Source: Takakia lepidozioides (Eukaryota; Streptophyta; Takakiopsida; Takakiales; Takakiaceae). Taken from it: 64,000 nt of DNA. The number at the start of each line of letters is the position of its first letter. The stretch's first letter is position 1. Shown piece by piece: positions 11,265 through 22,859 of the stretch. The translations under genes were made by a program, and so were the position numbers. Location: positions 74,752,756 to 74,816,755 of the forward strand of contig CM060731.1 of NCBI GenBank assembly GCA_030704615.1, written 5' to 3'. The notes beneath the pieces are model-generated. The model saw nothing but the letters and a program-made list of their open reading frames with translations, searched no databases and was not told the DNA's origin.

Positions 11265-12786
11265 GTGCAGCCAGTACCAGCTGTGCCTCAGGTCCCTGAA
11301 TTGCGCCACGATATGTCTGTTGCCGAGAATGAAGAAAACATTGCATCCCATCTTGTTTTGCTGCTTCGAAACCAAGTTCAAATGCCCAGTGTAGGTGCTT
11401 TTAACCATCATGTACTGCAGTGGCGTTTCCAATGGCATGGCAAGCCTCCTGGCCAAAACTCTGCCGAAGTCGCCTACATTCTCTGGAATCGAGTTGCTGA
11501 TTTCATTACAAGGGAGTCTTCCCGTTCAGATGGCCCATGCACTTTCAGCAGACATCAGCAAAGATGCCATTTGGAGGGGTCTCTCTTAGCTCCTAGCAGC
11601 AACAGTGCCACGACTACAACAAGGTACATTGGGCTGTAGGTCATGTGTTGCAAGGGCTACTAAATGATTTCCATGAATGTCCGAGTGCCTGAATCCCCTT
11701 GGTGTCATAGTAACGGATTGTTTTTTTGTTATTGTAGGTATCACTGCTCATATGGTCCACAGGACAGAACTAGTTCCCTCTTGGAGGTTACCCCTGCAAT
11801 GGCACACAAGAAACGCCGAGTGAAGCCTGCAAAGAAGAAGGGGAGGAAGCCAAGAGCCATAGCCACTTCCACTGAAGCAAAGCCAAAACAAATGAGGACC
11901 ACACAAACAAAATCGGGGGAAGGCATCAAGAGGGGATGCATGTGCAGGTTTGTAGTGAAGCAATGCTATGTGGACCCTGATATTGCAGAGCTGGACTATT
12001 ATGAAAAGAGACATGTGAATGGGGCTGGACAGGTCTGCCATGGACCTGCACATCAAGTAGGTCGCGTTTCATTAGCTCCCCACCTGAGCGATGAGATGAA
12101 ATCATGGGTGTTACACAACCTCCGTCTCGGACTAAGCATCAACAAGATAATGGCCAAGCACACGCAGAGGGTGAGGGAAATCATGGATGGGGGGTTCGAG
12201 GTTACCCGTGACACCTTCCTTCTTTCAAATGACATCCAAAATATTGCCAACAAGTGCGATGAAGAAACATTCATAAAGCACTCCAATGATGCACAAAGTG
12301 TCCGAATGTGGGTGCATGAAAACCCAGGAAGCGTTTTCTACTACCAGGAAGAGTCTAATCACCCTGCTTGGACGTTGAATGACAGAAAACTCGACCTTCC
12401 ATTTGTGCTTGGCATACAAACTGATTGGCAGAGAAAACAGATGCTCAAACACGGCCATCGTCGCATAATTGCTTGTGATGCAACCTTTGGAACGAATGAA
12501 AAGAAGGTTCGTCAGATTGTTAACCCGAATTTCTTGAAAGCATGACAAATTACGTTCTTCATGTGAAGGACTTTGTTTTGCAACCATTTCCTTTCAAGTC
12601 ACTTCAGTTACACATGATTGTTGTTGCAGTACCCGTTATATACCATGATGGTATTCGGCGACTGGCTGAATGGTATTCCAGTGGCTTACATTATCACTGC
12701 AAGGTGCAAAACCATCGATCTGATGCCTTGGATGGAGGCACTAAACAAACAAATGACAAGTCGGCAAGTAGACTGGCGTTCGCCGA
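11265..12786 (+). pseudogene. FAR1/MULE-type transposase gene, 5' part (truncated)
   Basis: Three exons fit by frame and splice sites: about 11,265-11,623, 11,738-12,506 and 12,630-12,786. The phase-2 junction AG|G at 11,623/11,738 gives TTTRYHC. Exon 1 carries the N-terminal segment with WRFQWHGKPPGQNSAEVAYI. Exon 2 has a basic stretch (KKRRVKPAKKKGRKP), the zinc-finger-like CMCRFVVKQCYVDPDIAELD and the start of the DDE fold, FVLGIQTDWQRKQML then IIACDATFGTNEKK, whose Asp fits the first catalytic Asp of MULE transposases. Exon 3 continues YPLYTMMVFGDWLNGIPVAY. The frame stops at VDWRS, just where element A begins, so the second Asp, the Glu and any C-terminal domain are missing. The remainder was not found in the window. 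Confidence 0.7.
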
Positions 12787-13009
12787 GGGGGTTGAAAATG
12801 CATGAGCAGTGAGCGGTGAGCATGAGCAGAGTATTCTGAACCTTGCCCGAACCTACACCGAACCAGAATTAAATAACCGAAAATGCAGGTCCCGACATCC
12901 CCGCGCACCGACTTCCCCATACATAACAGGGACAATTTGGGATTTTGTAACAGCGCACGGAAATTGGGGTTTCAACGCCTATAGCCGTGCCCCCCAAGTT
13001 GCGTCGTTA

Positions 13010-15646
13010 TAGTCGGCACCGACTACAACACAGCAAGCCAATGTGGGGTAAAATGCCCCGTGCGAAGCTTGCGGGTGTTGTAGTCGCCAACGACTACAGA
13101 AAGCATACGAAATTAGGAGGGTAATCGTCGGCGAATTAATTCAAATACAATGTGGCAAATAAAACTTGGTTAATGTTATAGACGGCAACGAGTAGGTGAC
13201 ACGCGTTGGGTGAACGAATTGACATATGAGGAACGTAGATGAGCGAAGGTACTGCGTTGCAGACTCAAAGTATAGTCGGTGCCGAATTCATGCACTTAAG
13301 TTAAATGAGGCAACTGAGTGGAGTCTTTGTTTAAAAGTCCATATAGCGCATTGCCTACCCATGGCTCTTGGTTTTTAAGGAGATCAGAAAGCACTCAAAG
13401 AACGAGTTTGGGTTGCCTTGGCCATTGCACCATCATGTCAAGATCATGGAAGTTGTTGAAGCATCGTAGAAGAGAAATGGTAATCCGCAATATTGAAATC
13501 CGGGCACATCATTGGATGATACCAAACAGTTCAAGGTGGCATTGAAAAGCCTAATGTCTACTCAGTGATAATTGGGGCCTCATTAAGTAGTAGATGTGAT
13601 GACACCATGGTCGGCCACGATAGACAGTATTCACTATGGTAACCAAGGACAAGGGTCGCGAATTAACATTGCCTTCACCTCATTTATGGAGAGATTAGGG
13701 TGGTTGATGTCCTCCGACTCTTCCCGCATTTTCAATCAGCGCAACAAAATATAGTATATGTGCTTGCAATGGGTGTATGCGGATTTAGCCTTCTTCATTT
13801 TTCCAAAGTCAGGGCAGGTGTACTCCGGACTTCTAGAGATGCACACATTGTAGACCTCCCCTACTTTCGCCGATCCCGGTGTGCAGAGTGTGTACACACG
13901 ACCAATTCCAGGGCGGGGAACATCTTTGAACGATTGTACAATTGCTTTCAAAGATTGTCCGAGCTCCATCTTTTTACGGGCTTGTGCACTCAATGGCTTT
14001 CGTCGATATATTTTACCCCATCTCTTGGTTGCATATGTGTCCGGATCCAGGTGATTGCTATCATCCGCAACAGTGTCCCCCTCTCCCTCGGTAGCGCTCT
14101 TGTCGTCTGTAGGAACAAGTCGAAATCCAGCCACGGTTAAGGCGTCAACCTCCTCCTGATTTAAATTTGTCCCAACCATCACAGGCCAAACGTCGAGAAC
14201 ATCTGGTCTATCGAGCACACATCACCCCGCTTTACCACCGACGCAGTACACGATATCAGTTGGGCAGTGCCACATTTCCATCATCTTTGGTTTTACCAAA
14301 GCCGGAGGATGGTGGCGACCCACATATCTTGGAGCAGGAACACCCAAACTGTGGAGTGGCCAGATTTCTTCTTTGCATGCCTGTGCACTGTCAAACCGTA
14401 CTACCCAAAACTTTACTCTTGAAGTGTCGGACGTCCGGGCGATGTGCCAACATGTTGTGGACACGGCGGACTCTAAAACCGGCTTTCTATTCTGTACTGG
14501 AAGGTCATCCTCCAACGTCTCTAGAGGCATCTGAACAGTAGTTGTGGATACTCTTAATCGTCCGGCACCTTCACGGCGCCTGGGTGTGGTGCGGAGGTTC
14601 ATGTCAGGCCTCCATAAATGAAGGTGTTCCTCGTCTTCTAAGTTGCCCAAAACAATCTTCCGCTTCGTTGTCCGAGTGAAAAGGTCGCCCTCGAGCCCAG
14701 GATTTCTACCATGGAGAGGAGTTCCCTCCACAAAACTTCTTACCGCCTTTGCCATCTTCAGAGGATCAGAAGACCGCGCTGCCACCCGATCTAATAATTG
14801 TTGGCGGTCGGGACCAAAACCCTTTGCACCACCCTTTAGATAATTATGGAAGGCCGATGATTGCAAAATAGCCCTTGTCATGTCGTCTTTGTTGGTTGTG
14901 TATAGGTCCACTTTTAAGACACCACTCCCGGCCTGCCAGCTCGCATGCACGGACTCAGACATGTTCACGTTTGGCATTGATGCGTCCTCTTCCAGATCCA
15001 ATCCCTGCAGGTAAAATCTCCATCATGAGAACTACATTTGCATGGACAACAAAAAAGGCAAGGTCTTAAGGTGAGGTTCATCGAAACGATATCAAGCCTG
15101 AAGTTATCGGCACCGAATATAGCCATCGAATGCTTCATGACACATAACCCAATCTTAAAGTCGGTGCAGACTATAATGTACCCACAATAGTGCCATGTCT
15201 TACGCTATAGTCGGTGCTGACTATAGAGGGAATGTTCTACTGAAGTGAGCTGCACAGATGGGACGCTATTTATAGTCAGTGCAGACTATAAGCTGTGGAC
15301 ATAAGTGCCCTACGTTATGGTATCTTCGGTGCAAACTGTACAATGAGTGTTGTGCTGCAGTGAACCTCATGTGATCAGAGAAAATGTGTTAACATTAAGG
15401 ATCAATGTTAAAATCTAATGTCATAGTCGGTGTAGACTATAAGGTAAAACAGTGTCATTGCAACGCTATAGTCGGTGCAGATTACAGTGGAATAAGGTCT
15501 CCTCATATGTGTTGTACTTCATGTCACCGGAGCGACTATGAAAGCAAGGTTTTGCTCATGTGAGCAGATCTACATCCGCTCACAGATTCTTTTTGAAGTA
15601 GAATAAACAAAGTTCTCGATGGAACCGTAATAGTCGGTACAGACTA
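13010..15646. repeat. TAGTCG-N4-CGACTA palindromes, left cluster
   Basis: Dispersed, not strictly tandem, near-palindromes. Clear copies are 13,010-13,025 (spacer GCAC), 13,081-13,096 (CCAA), 13,272-13,287 (right half altered), 15,208-15,223, 15,424-15,439 and 15,631-15,646, with weaker ones near 13,175, 15,105, 15,160, 15,275 and 15,470. Many left halves read TATAGTCGGTGC. They occupy non-coding DNA and mostly avoid the transposase exons. Subterminal sites bound by a transposase, or replication or hairpin elements, are possible roles. Confidence 0.8.
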
Positions 15647-17879
15647 TGACAGTTTCACTTTTGCTCACATGAGCATAACCCGAAAAAACTGGGCGTACGA
15701 AGATATTGCATGTAACAATTGAATGCTTACATTGCAGACATATGCCCCAAGTTGATAGTAACGGTATGTCCACCACGACAGCCAGCTCTCCAACACGGGA
15801 ATATCTTCATCTCGAGCGGCACCAGAAGACGACCACCAAGCTCGGATGGCCAGAAATGAAACCTCCGCTTCCGCCTCAGTATTTGTTGCTCTCCACTTCG
15901 TACAAAGTTGTACATGTGCATATTGGAGGTTTTCGGAGATGTATTTTTTGGTCCACTTGTGGAGGCTTTGACCCCAGTGGAACCCACATGTTCTCTCACA
16001 ATCGGGCATGGGTTCCCCGCCTCCATACACTTCGCGAACAGCAGCCCAATTCGCATTTGCATTGTTGGCCATGAATCCCCGAAATTGCGGTTGCCCCTTC
16101 CCTGCTCGCAGCATCTGTTCATTGATGGATTCCCACATGATCTTCTGTGATTCTGTATCCTCACATTTCATTTTGCAAATTGCGATCGTCATGAGCTTCC
16201 AAAAATTCGGAGGTACACGTGACAAGCCATTGTACTCCATCCATGTATCCGCTTCACGTTGTCGAACATAATCCAGCTACTTCCTAGCTCCCCCCCCAGA
16301 CGCATCATGTCCACCAGATGGACTCCACAGCCCTTTCCAACAATTGACATCTTGAATCTGAAACATCTCCCATCCACACTCCCTTGGCCTGGGAAGCGGC
16401 TCCCATGGAAATAGTCGTACCCGCTCCACTTTTTCATTGTCAGGAAAGCTTCTACTTCACTCCCAAGCCCCATTTGTGCTTTTGTCTTCTTTGTCTTGTA
16501 ACGAACACCACATTTGCCCACGGCACCGACCTCCTCCATGAGCTCCTCGAACTGCTCATCATCGAGCTTCCATCTCTCGGTTGCACCTGGCAATAACACC
16601 TTCTCCATGGCAATGGACTGAGCAGCAGACATTTGCACCGTTTTTGGCCTGGCAGACGGTGACCTATGAATTTCTTCAGCAAATGCAGATTTGGCCTTGG
16701 CAACTTCCCGGCATGCTCCAGGTGCAGATGGATATGAATGAATGCCAACATGCATGGCTGCTCTGGTCATCGTTGGTGGTCCTATCACGTAGAACATTTT
16801 GGCACGGCAGGTGTGCATGCATGTAGGTGGATGGTTGCAGTGAGAACATAGGAAGGTGTTCGGGGGCACCTGGCTTTGCGGTTTGAACTGACCATCGTAA
16901 TGCCCCATCCAATGAATCTCATTGTGGCTGCCCTTCCTGAGGAAGAATGGGCACGTTCCTCGGGCACATCTCAGCGCACCAACACAGTGTACATACCTAC
17001 AATGACATTTGAAGTCAGTGCACAAAGTGCAAAAATTGCACTATGGAAGTCGACCACGACTACAACTGCACAATGGACAGTGAGCAGGAACAAAATACCA
17101 CCTCACCTGACTGCGCCGCCTTTTGTGCCAATTATAGGAAGCTTTAAGTTTGTTGTCTTCGTGGTGGCCCATGGATTGCCGTCGTACTTGCGGTCCATGC
17201 TTTCGAGCTGACCTGCTGGGGATGTGTTTGATGTCGGTGGAAGCTCATACACGACATCACCATCAACGATCCTTTGCAAGCACTTCACCTGCTTCACTTC
17301 TACTTCTTCAAAGTTTATCTTTCCCAAGTGGGATTTGGAATCAAAATGTAGAAGCTTAAGGATATCCAATATGGATGGGCCCGACTGTCCATACGTGGCC
17401 TTCTTGCCAACAAACTCGGGGCGCGGCACCTTTTTGGGAGGTGAGGCAGATGTAGCCAAATTGGGTTCCACCCTTCCACTGCTGGATTTTAGAACGACAC
17501 AATCCTCTAACTCCCCGCTAGACAACTCAATGCTTTCCGTTTTTGGTTGTCGGGCCTGAGGAACAGAAGCAACAGTTGCAGGTTCACGCGTCGTGGAATT
17601 CCTATCCAAAGTAGTAGGGACACCGAACACTCTATATCGTACTTCACCTGTAAAAGGCAAAACCCAGGATTTGCGGTCGTTATCTCGAATTGGATCCAAA
17701 ATGTGGTATGTTGTGCCGGAACCAGCAGTGATCTCCTCCTCTTCAACAACCAAAGAGAATGGGTCAATACCAAATCTGCCCCGAATTACTTTGTCCTTTA
17801 GAAATACATGTTGTCCCTCTGCCATCACCTTGATGTTGTCCGTGCCAGGTGGGCAATTCAGCAGCACGAAGGGATCCAT
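13736..17879 (-). pseudogene. MULE-like SWIM transposase gene of element A, broken
   Basis: Transcribed leftwards. Exon 1, 17,879-17,107, starts MDPFVLLNCPPGTDN. Exon 2, 16,996 to about 16,214, has a Cys/His-rich zinc finger (HCVGALRCARGTCPF, CSHCNHPPTCMHTC) and ends IHGWSTMACHVY. Then follows KLMTIAICKMKCED to 15,731, with GFMANNANANW and ERTCGFHWGQSLHKW, the Cys/His motif of MULE DDE domains. Exon 4, 15,004 to 13,736, has MSESVHASWQAG, then a SWIM-like finger (YTCPDF...HCKHIYYILL). Exon order and motifs fit a MULE-like transposase. Breaks: a frameshift at about 16,213 between CHVY and the following block; an in-frame TGA at 14,222-14,224; and Asn where I would expect the motif Asp in MANNANANW. 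The start is 41 bp from element D. This copy is unlikely to be active unless the breaks are sequence errors. Confidence 0.65.
15005..15730. other. Intron-like gap in the element A transposase, palindrome-rich
   Basis: Lies between the donor AAT|GTAAGC (minus strand, at 15,730) and the acceptor CTGCAG|G (15,004). It contains several TAGTCG-N4-CGACTA copies and words such as CTCATGTGAGCAG. No coding frame was seen. If the intron call is right, the palindromes lie within a transcribed intron. Confidence 0.45.
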
Positions 17880-18469
17880 GATCGCCTACTTCACTACGCC
17901 GCCACAGTGCTATCGAACAGAGCGTAGCTACGACGTGAGCCTAGCCGCGTGAGCCCAGGAGCTCGGCTCACACTTTGCCCTCTAAGCGTGAGCCCAGGGT
18001 TTAGAGGAGGGAGAAGCAAGTCCTATAACCGAGGACAGGGTTTAGAGGGGGTCCTATTACCGTGGAAGCGTATATTTTGGAAGAAGAGATGAACACGGCA
18101 AAACTTCCAAACACGGCAAACATGACATATTGAGTCCCCTTTAGAAGCACGACGATCGACCCAATTCCCCCCAGCCCTACTTCGTCAACCCCAAGCACTC
18201 CCACCCCAAGCACTTCACGCAGCTGGTCCCACCCTCCACCAGCCCCAAAGCGCTCCACCTTGAAGACGAGCCCCAAGCCGCGATCCCACCTGGCCCCACT
18301 TTCACCAAGCCCCAACCTTATGTGGTCACTGTTCCTATAAGTATACTCCTGCAGCAGCCACACCCACTAGTGAGTTACTTTTCAACCCACCGACAATAGT
18401 AGAACTATCTAGAAAGTAGAACTCTCTAGAAAGTCAACTAGTGAACTAGGGGAGATGGCTATACCAACT

Positions 18470-19120
18470 CTGGCGAGTAGCGGGTTTAACGGGTTCTAGA
18501 CCTAGCTGGCGGGTCCGGGTCTGGTTTTAAAATAAACCCGGGTCAGGGTCCGAGTTTTTGGTGATGGCACGGGTCTGGATCCGGATAGGTAACCCGGATC
18601 CTAACCAGGGTTTTTTTAGGGATTTTGAAAACGAGTAGGAGTGGCTATATATATTGGGTGTAGGGTAGTGGCCCACTCTAGGTAATTTTCCTCGAATTGG
18701 TAGGCTACATGTATTTCCATCCTTGCCATATTTTGTGAATCAAATGGATGTTGATGAGCAATAGAAGGTGAAGTGCAGAAATAATTGAAAGCCGTATAGT
18801 TTCCGCAAGACTGGCGACGAGCATCTCCTTGATAAACGGAGGAGGCCCCACAATCCTAAACCCACTCCTCATCTAACCCGTCAGATCATCCTACATGGGG
18901 CCCGCCATGGCTACATCTGTGCTGCCTCTGTGGGTCCACAGACGAGGACCTTTTTGAGACCCCCAGTTTTTGGCGAAAACTGCCTTATTTGGACCTCTTC
19001 TTCCCTTTGTTTCATTCGCCAAGGGGATTTTCAGGCGGCCAAATGATGAAAAATCACCAATAAAAAAAACGCTGACCCTAACCCGCCGGGTACCCGGGGT
19101 GAAAATCCGGACCCGCACAA
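18470..19120. other. Interior of element D, GGGTCCGGGT-type words
   Basis: Non-coding. The left part has repeated CGGGTCCGGGTCTGG-like words (18,505-18,610). The right part has CCCGCCGGGTACCCGGGG and GGACCCGCAC (19,080-19,117). These might be the ends of a further small nested element, but no target duplication was found. Confidence 0.3.
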
Positions 19121-19130
19121 CATTGTCATC

Positions 19131-19350
19131 GATGTCGTCAATGATCATCCTGAAATCATGATCATGAAAAAATTGAGTGCGTTGATGCACTCAGTTCTCC
19201 CGGGGGGGGGGGGACCCAAAAAATTAATTAATTAATTAAATTTTTAAAAAAAAATCCCTTCCCCCCCCCCCCCCAAAACGCAGAACTGAGTGTGTCAACG
19301 CACTCAATTTCTTCATGATCATGAATTCACGGATGGTCGTTGACGACATC
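19131..19350. repeat. Fold-back hairpin with poly-G and poly-C in element D
   Basis: Arms at about 19,131-19,199 and 19,281-19,350 are inverted copies of each other, nearly 90% alike by eye, sharing TCATGATCATGAA, AAATTGAGTGCGTTGA and CACTCAGTTCT. The loop holds a G run, TTAATTAATTAATTAA and a long C run, which extend the complementarity. The right arm contains GTCG-TTGA-CGAC, the same core plan as the element A palindromes. A further G tract of about 30 bases follows at 19,363-19,395. Confidence 0.75.
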
Positions 19351-19453
19351 TACCCAAATGCCCGGGGGGGGGGGGGGGGGGGGGGGGGCGGGGGGAGAAA
19401 TAAATAAATCTCATCTGCCTAATGCCCGCTTAATTCCCAGCCCTATTTCCCTC

Positions 19454-19620
19454 CACGAACATGGCAGTTCGCTAAGGGTTAGGGTTAGGGTTTGAGGTTC
19501 CGATTTGCAGTGTTTCCCCGGTTTGCCGTGTTTCTGTGGTAATGACGTCAGCTTCATTCCCAGCATGTTTTTCTTCACGAACATGGCAGTACGCTAAGGG
19601 TTAGGGTTAGGGTTTGCCGT
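19454..19620 (+). repeat. Two direct repeats with telomere-like blocks
   Basis: CACGAACATGGCAGT, a short link and GGGTTAGGGTTAGGGTTT occur twice, 122 bp apart (19,454-19,493 and 19,576-19,615). Each block has only about three TTAGGG-type units inside element D, so this is not a chromosome end. Confidence 0.7.
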
Positions 19621-19775
19621 GTTTCCGCGGTAATGGGTGTTCATCCGCGGAAATACACCCTGCATCTTCCCCCATTCTCGTGCCACGTGGACTGGGCTCA
19701 CGTCAGGCTCTTGGGCTCATAGGCTCCTGGGCTCACGTGGCTAGGCTCACACTCTAGCATCCCCCATATCGAACA

Positions 19776-21331
19776 CGCGCGGGTGTGGTACAGTGGAAAA
19801 ATGCACAGAGCATGTGGACACGGAGACCCCAATCCTACGAGCACCAGCAAGCATGCATGGAATCTATGCAACGGACTAACGAACTGTACTATCAACGGTC
19901 CAAAATTTATGAAAATCTATTATCCGTTTGTGTTTAAAACTATTTTCCATCCGTCTCCATCCATTCACGATTGTGGTGGCAACGGTCGGCGCGGATTTCA
20001 AGTACATGCGGCACCACTTTCCCGCCACCATAGAAATGTTTTCCATCGCATTACCTTTGCGGAAGGAGAATAAAGTTTATGAATAGAAACAGAATGTGAG
20101 GAATTACACGCAGAATAAAGGCGTCTTCATTATCATATACCCTCACATCCTCGCGACGGGTTCTAATGAAACTGTGGTCGGCACCGACTTCTTCCAATTC
20201 GAACTAGAAATCGTACGATGGCACCGGATTGGAATACCAAAAGAAATGCACTACTTCAAGTCATTAACGACTTCAAGGAAACCCTAGGATATTCATTGCA
20301 AATGTTGGACAGCAAGGCAGTTTCTCGGGTATGAGGTCGTCGTGCTTGGAGCCCACATCTGCCTCCTCTTTTGAAAGTCGGCAACGACTACACTGAGGTA
20401 AGAAATAAACCCACACTGTTGGTGGCTTTATGGGGCCGCATTGGGTGATTATCGACACCGACTTCACTGAAGCCACGTCTCCATATGTGCATCCGCCAAC
20501 GGAAGTCGGCACTGACTATCCCGTGCAATCATGAGAGCCATTGGATAATTGGGATGTACTCGTTGCGGAGGAATTGTATTTTCTTACAATATGCCATGAT
20601 TGTCGTCGTATCCATGGACCCATTTACCTTTAGTCGGCACCAACCTCCATTGAAAACCCCTCCATCAGTTCAGTTGCCTATTGTATGACCAATTCCGTTG
20701 TTTCCTTGACCTCATATGCTTGTAATCAGCACCGACCATCACTCATGGCCGTTGGTCCATTGGGATGAGCCCATAATACGCCAAATCCCACTGTTGGAAG
20801 GTGGTCTTATGCTATTACTCGGCATATAGCTTCACTGTTGGGCGTAAGAATTGTGGGATTTGCCTACAATATGCCCATTTACCATGTTTCAATGAGACGA
20901 TGTGCACATGTAGTCGGCACCGACCTTCACTGTTAGCCCTTCGAAAGAGATCAATTTCCATATAATTTGATGAAGACCGCACATTCCACGATCTCATATA
21001 CTTTCAGTCGGCACCAACCTTTACCATTGCCCTATGAAAGAGTGCAAAATCCATTGAATATGTTAAATTCCACATATTCCTTGACCTCATTCGCCCAATT
21101 GCGGAAGTTTGCATTACCTTATGTGCTCCATTCGGTACCGTCCTTCAATTTCAACACTTGGAGAGAGTAGTACGTGTTCACCCCTTTCGAAAATCCATAC
21201 GGAATCAGTCAATTACATTGACATGTAGTCGGTGACGACTACATGTGTTTCGGCATTAAAAGAGCAATGTGTGGCATGCAAATTTACAAAATGCATGGAA
21301 AGCCAATGGGATTGTCGCTATCCCATACGCA
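19776..21331. repeat. Element A interior: diverged palindrome repeats, middle cluster
   Basis: Copies of the GTCGGCACCGAC core occur at about 20,174, 20,381, 20,450, 20,503, 20,632, 20,728, 20,911, 21,003 and 21,221, roughly every 50-210 bp. Several are followed by similar text (CTTCACTGTT, then CCCTTTGAAAGAG-like), so part of this is a decayed tandem array with a unit of about 90-120 bp. The last copy, 21,221-21,246, is a 26-bp palindrome with halves ACATGTAGTCG and CGACTACATGT around GTGA. No convincing gene was seen. Confidence 0.7.
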
Positions 21332-22251
21332 CTATCCGTGAAGGAATGACATAAGATTGGTTTTTCGGAGTAATCTGAAGCCGGGATACTGTTTAAAATG
21401 AATGGAGGAGTTGGCAGGGGCTGAGAATGAGAAGCCTCTTTTCCTTCCGTCGGTGGCCTCATGAAGACGTATGGGGATGACAGGTGGATAAGTGGGACCC
21501 ACTGCATCCATTATTGCAGCCCGCAGTGGCGAGTGGTTCTGACCACGGGGAATTTGAAAGGGCTTTGTTGTTGTCTCTAAGATCTCATTCTCTTCGACAT
21601 CAGACTCATCCTTCCAGCTTCGTTTGCAACGATGCCTTGCTTCTGGAACCACGACGAGTGCCCTTACGGAGGCGTGGATCATGCAAACTATACTGCCACA
21701 CCGGGGGACATCGTCATTGGGCACACAGTTTGCACTGACGACAGTAGGGCCGAGCGCGAAACATTGTCTGCTTTTGAGTATTTTCCAGGGTAATATGCTT
21801 TCGAGCGGGGTGACGATCTTGGTCTCTCCAATCTGTGGCTCTTCCACATCGTTGATTCAAATTTCCCCATCTACGGCCGGCAGCCGGAGAGAATGCGCAG
21901 CGCTATGCTTTGGCGGTGGAACTGCTGCCAGTGGGCGTGGGTAGAGTCCATCGGTGCCACGTATACTCCTACAAGTGTACGGTCCTCTTCCCCATCGTAT
22001 GGGGACATTCGCATTGATTGGAGGACGAAACGCACGGGCACTCCGGGTCCACAGTTAAACTTTCCATATTTGATGGTGGTTTCATTGACGGGCACGACAT
22101 TGTGGTGAAGATCAATAGGGGCCGAAGAACGGCTGCAATCCTTTTTACTTGGAGAAGCCCGTTGACTCATGAGCTTGTGTTTAGGCCAGTCGAAGTGCCG
22201 TTGACGTCGTAAGTTGTATTTATAAGGAAAACGCATTGAATTTGCATGCAC
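21332..22251 (-). CDS. Unknown element A protein, two ORF segments (broken or spliced)
   Basis: Two minus-strand segments look coding by composition. The first, 22,251-21,871, includes LHHNVVPVNETTIKYGKFNC and YDGEEDRTLVGVYVAPMDS. The second, 21,847-21,332, includes VVSANCVPNDDVPRCGSIVC and RCKRSWKDESDVEENEILE. A stop and a frame change separate them, so either a short intron or a frameshift lies near 21,860. I recognise no domain. They lie between the divergent transposase and plus-strand genes of element A and run in the transposase direction. They could be a duplicated or captured exon. Confidence 0.35.
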
Positions 22252-22859
22252 CCTTAGTACAATATGAGTGCTTCATTTGGAATGCATACATATGAATAAA
22301 AACCCCATTGTGTGCGAACTTGTGTGGAATGTGCATCCTTCCTTCTCAAAATGCACAACTCGCCATGGCGTTTCGGGTTGGGAGTGTCGGTGGATTATGG
22401 AAGGGGCAGGTAGGCTGTAGTGGGGGCCCATTCTACTGAGCACTGCCACCGTAGCATTTGAGAAACATTACCTTCTATGCAAAGCGCCAACAAATCAAAT
22501 TCGCACAGACATAATCGGCGCCGACTATGGAGTCCATGAGACCCAAATCGGTGGGTGTGGGGCAGACGCTCGCGGACCGGATTGTCCAATAAGTGGCCGC
22601 ACTCAATTATCGGCAATAGGAAACAAAAATGTTAACGGAAATCCAAAAGTGGTTGTTTTCGAGACGATGAGAGACAAATACTACAACATTTGTACAGTAA
22701 ACAGAGGAATATATGAATATACAAATTAAGTTTTGAGGCTATGGAGTAGGTCTAGGGATGAAAAGTTATGGCGGATGATGGATGGATGACATTTGTTGGG
22801 ATGCAAAATTTAAACTTCAACACAATGAGAGGTACCTCGCGTGGAGCACCTAAACCATA
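22252..22859. other. Element A spacer with one palindrome
   Basis: No gene recognised. Contains the palindrome-like ATAATCGGCGCCGACTAT at 22,511-22,528 and AT-rich sequence. It is likely to include the promoter region of the plus-strand gene that follows, though no specific element can be pointed to. Confidence 0.4.

Larger units (their letters stand above)
17920..19766. mobile_element. Element D: 1.85-kb non-autonomous MULE-like element
   Basis: Flanked by a perfect 9-bp direct repeat TATCGAACA at 17,911-17,919 and 19,767-19,775, the duplication size typical of Mutator-like elements. The outermost bases are GAGCGTAGCTACGAC on the left and, read inward on the other strand, TGGGGGATGCTAGAGT on the right. 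Inside them a 28-bp inverted repeat with one mismatch (starts GTGAGCCTAGCC) lies at 17,935-17,962 and 19,723-19,750. Further inside, both ends carry CCGCGG/CCGTGG words and CACGGCAAA. No transposase frame is present. It is inserted 41 bp upstream of the start codon of the element A transposase. Confidence 0.85.

Noticed and set aside
17103-17801. Several plus-strand ORFs opposite exon 1 of the element A transposase
   Set aside because: Shadows of the minus-strand exon. The minus-strand frame has the better composition and splice sites.
18001-18363. 120-codon minus-strand ORF in element D
   Set aside because: Falls in terminal repeat sequence of a non-coding element; Gly-rich composition and no recognisable motif.
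19454-19615. Chromosome-end telomere array
   Set aside because: Only about three units per block, inside a transposon with defined ends.
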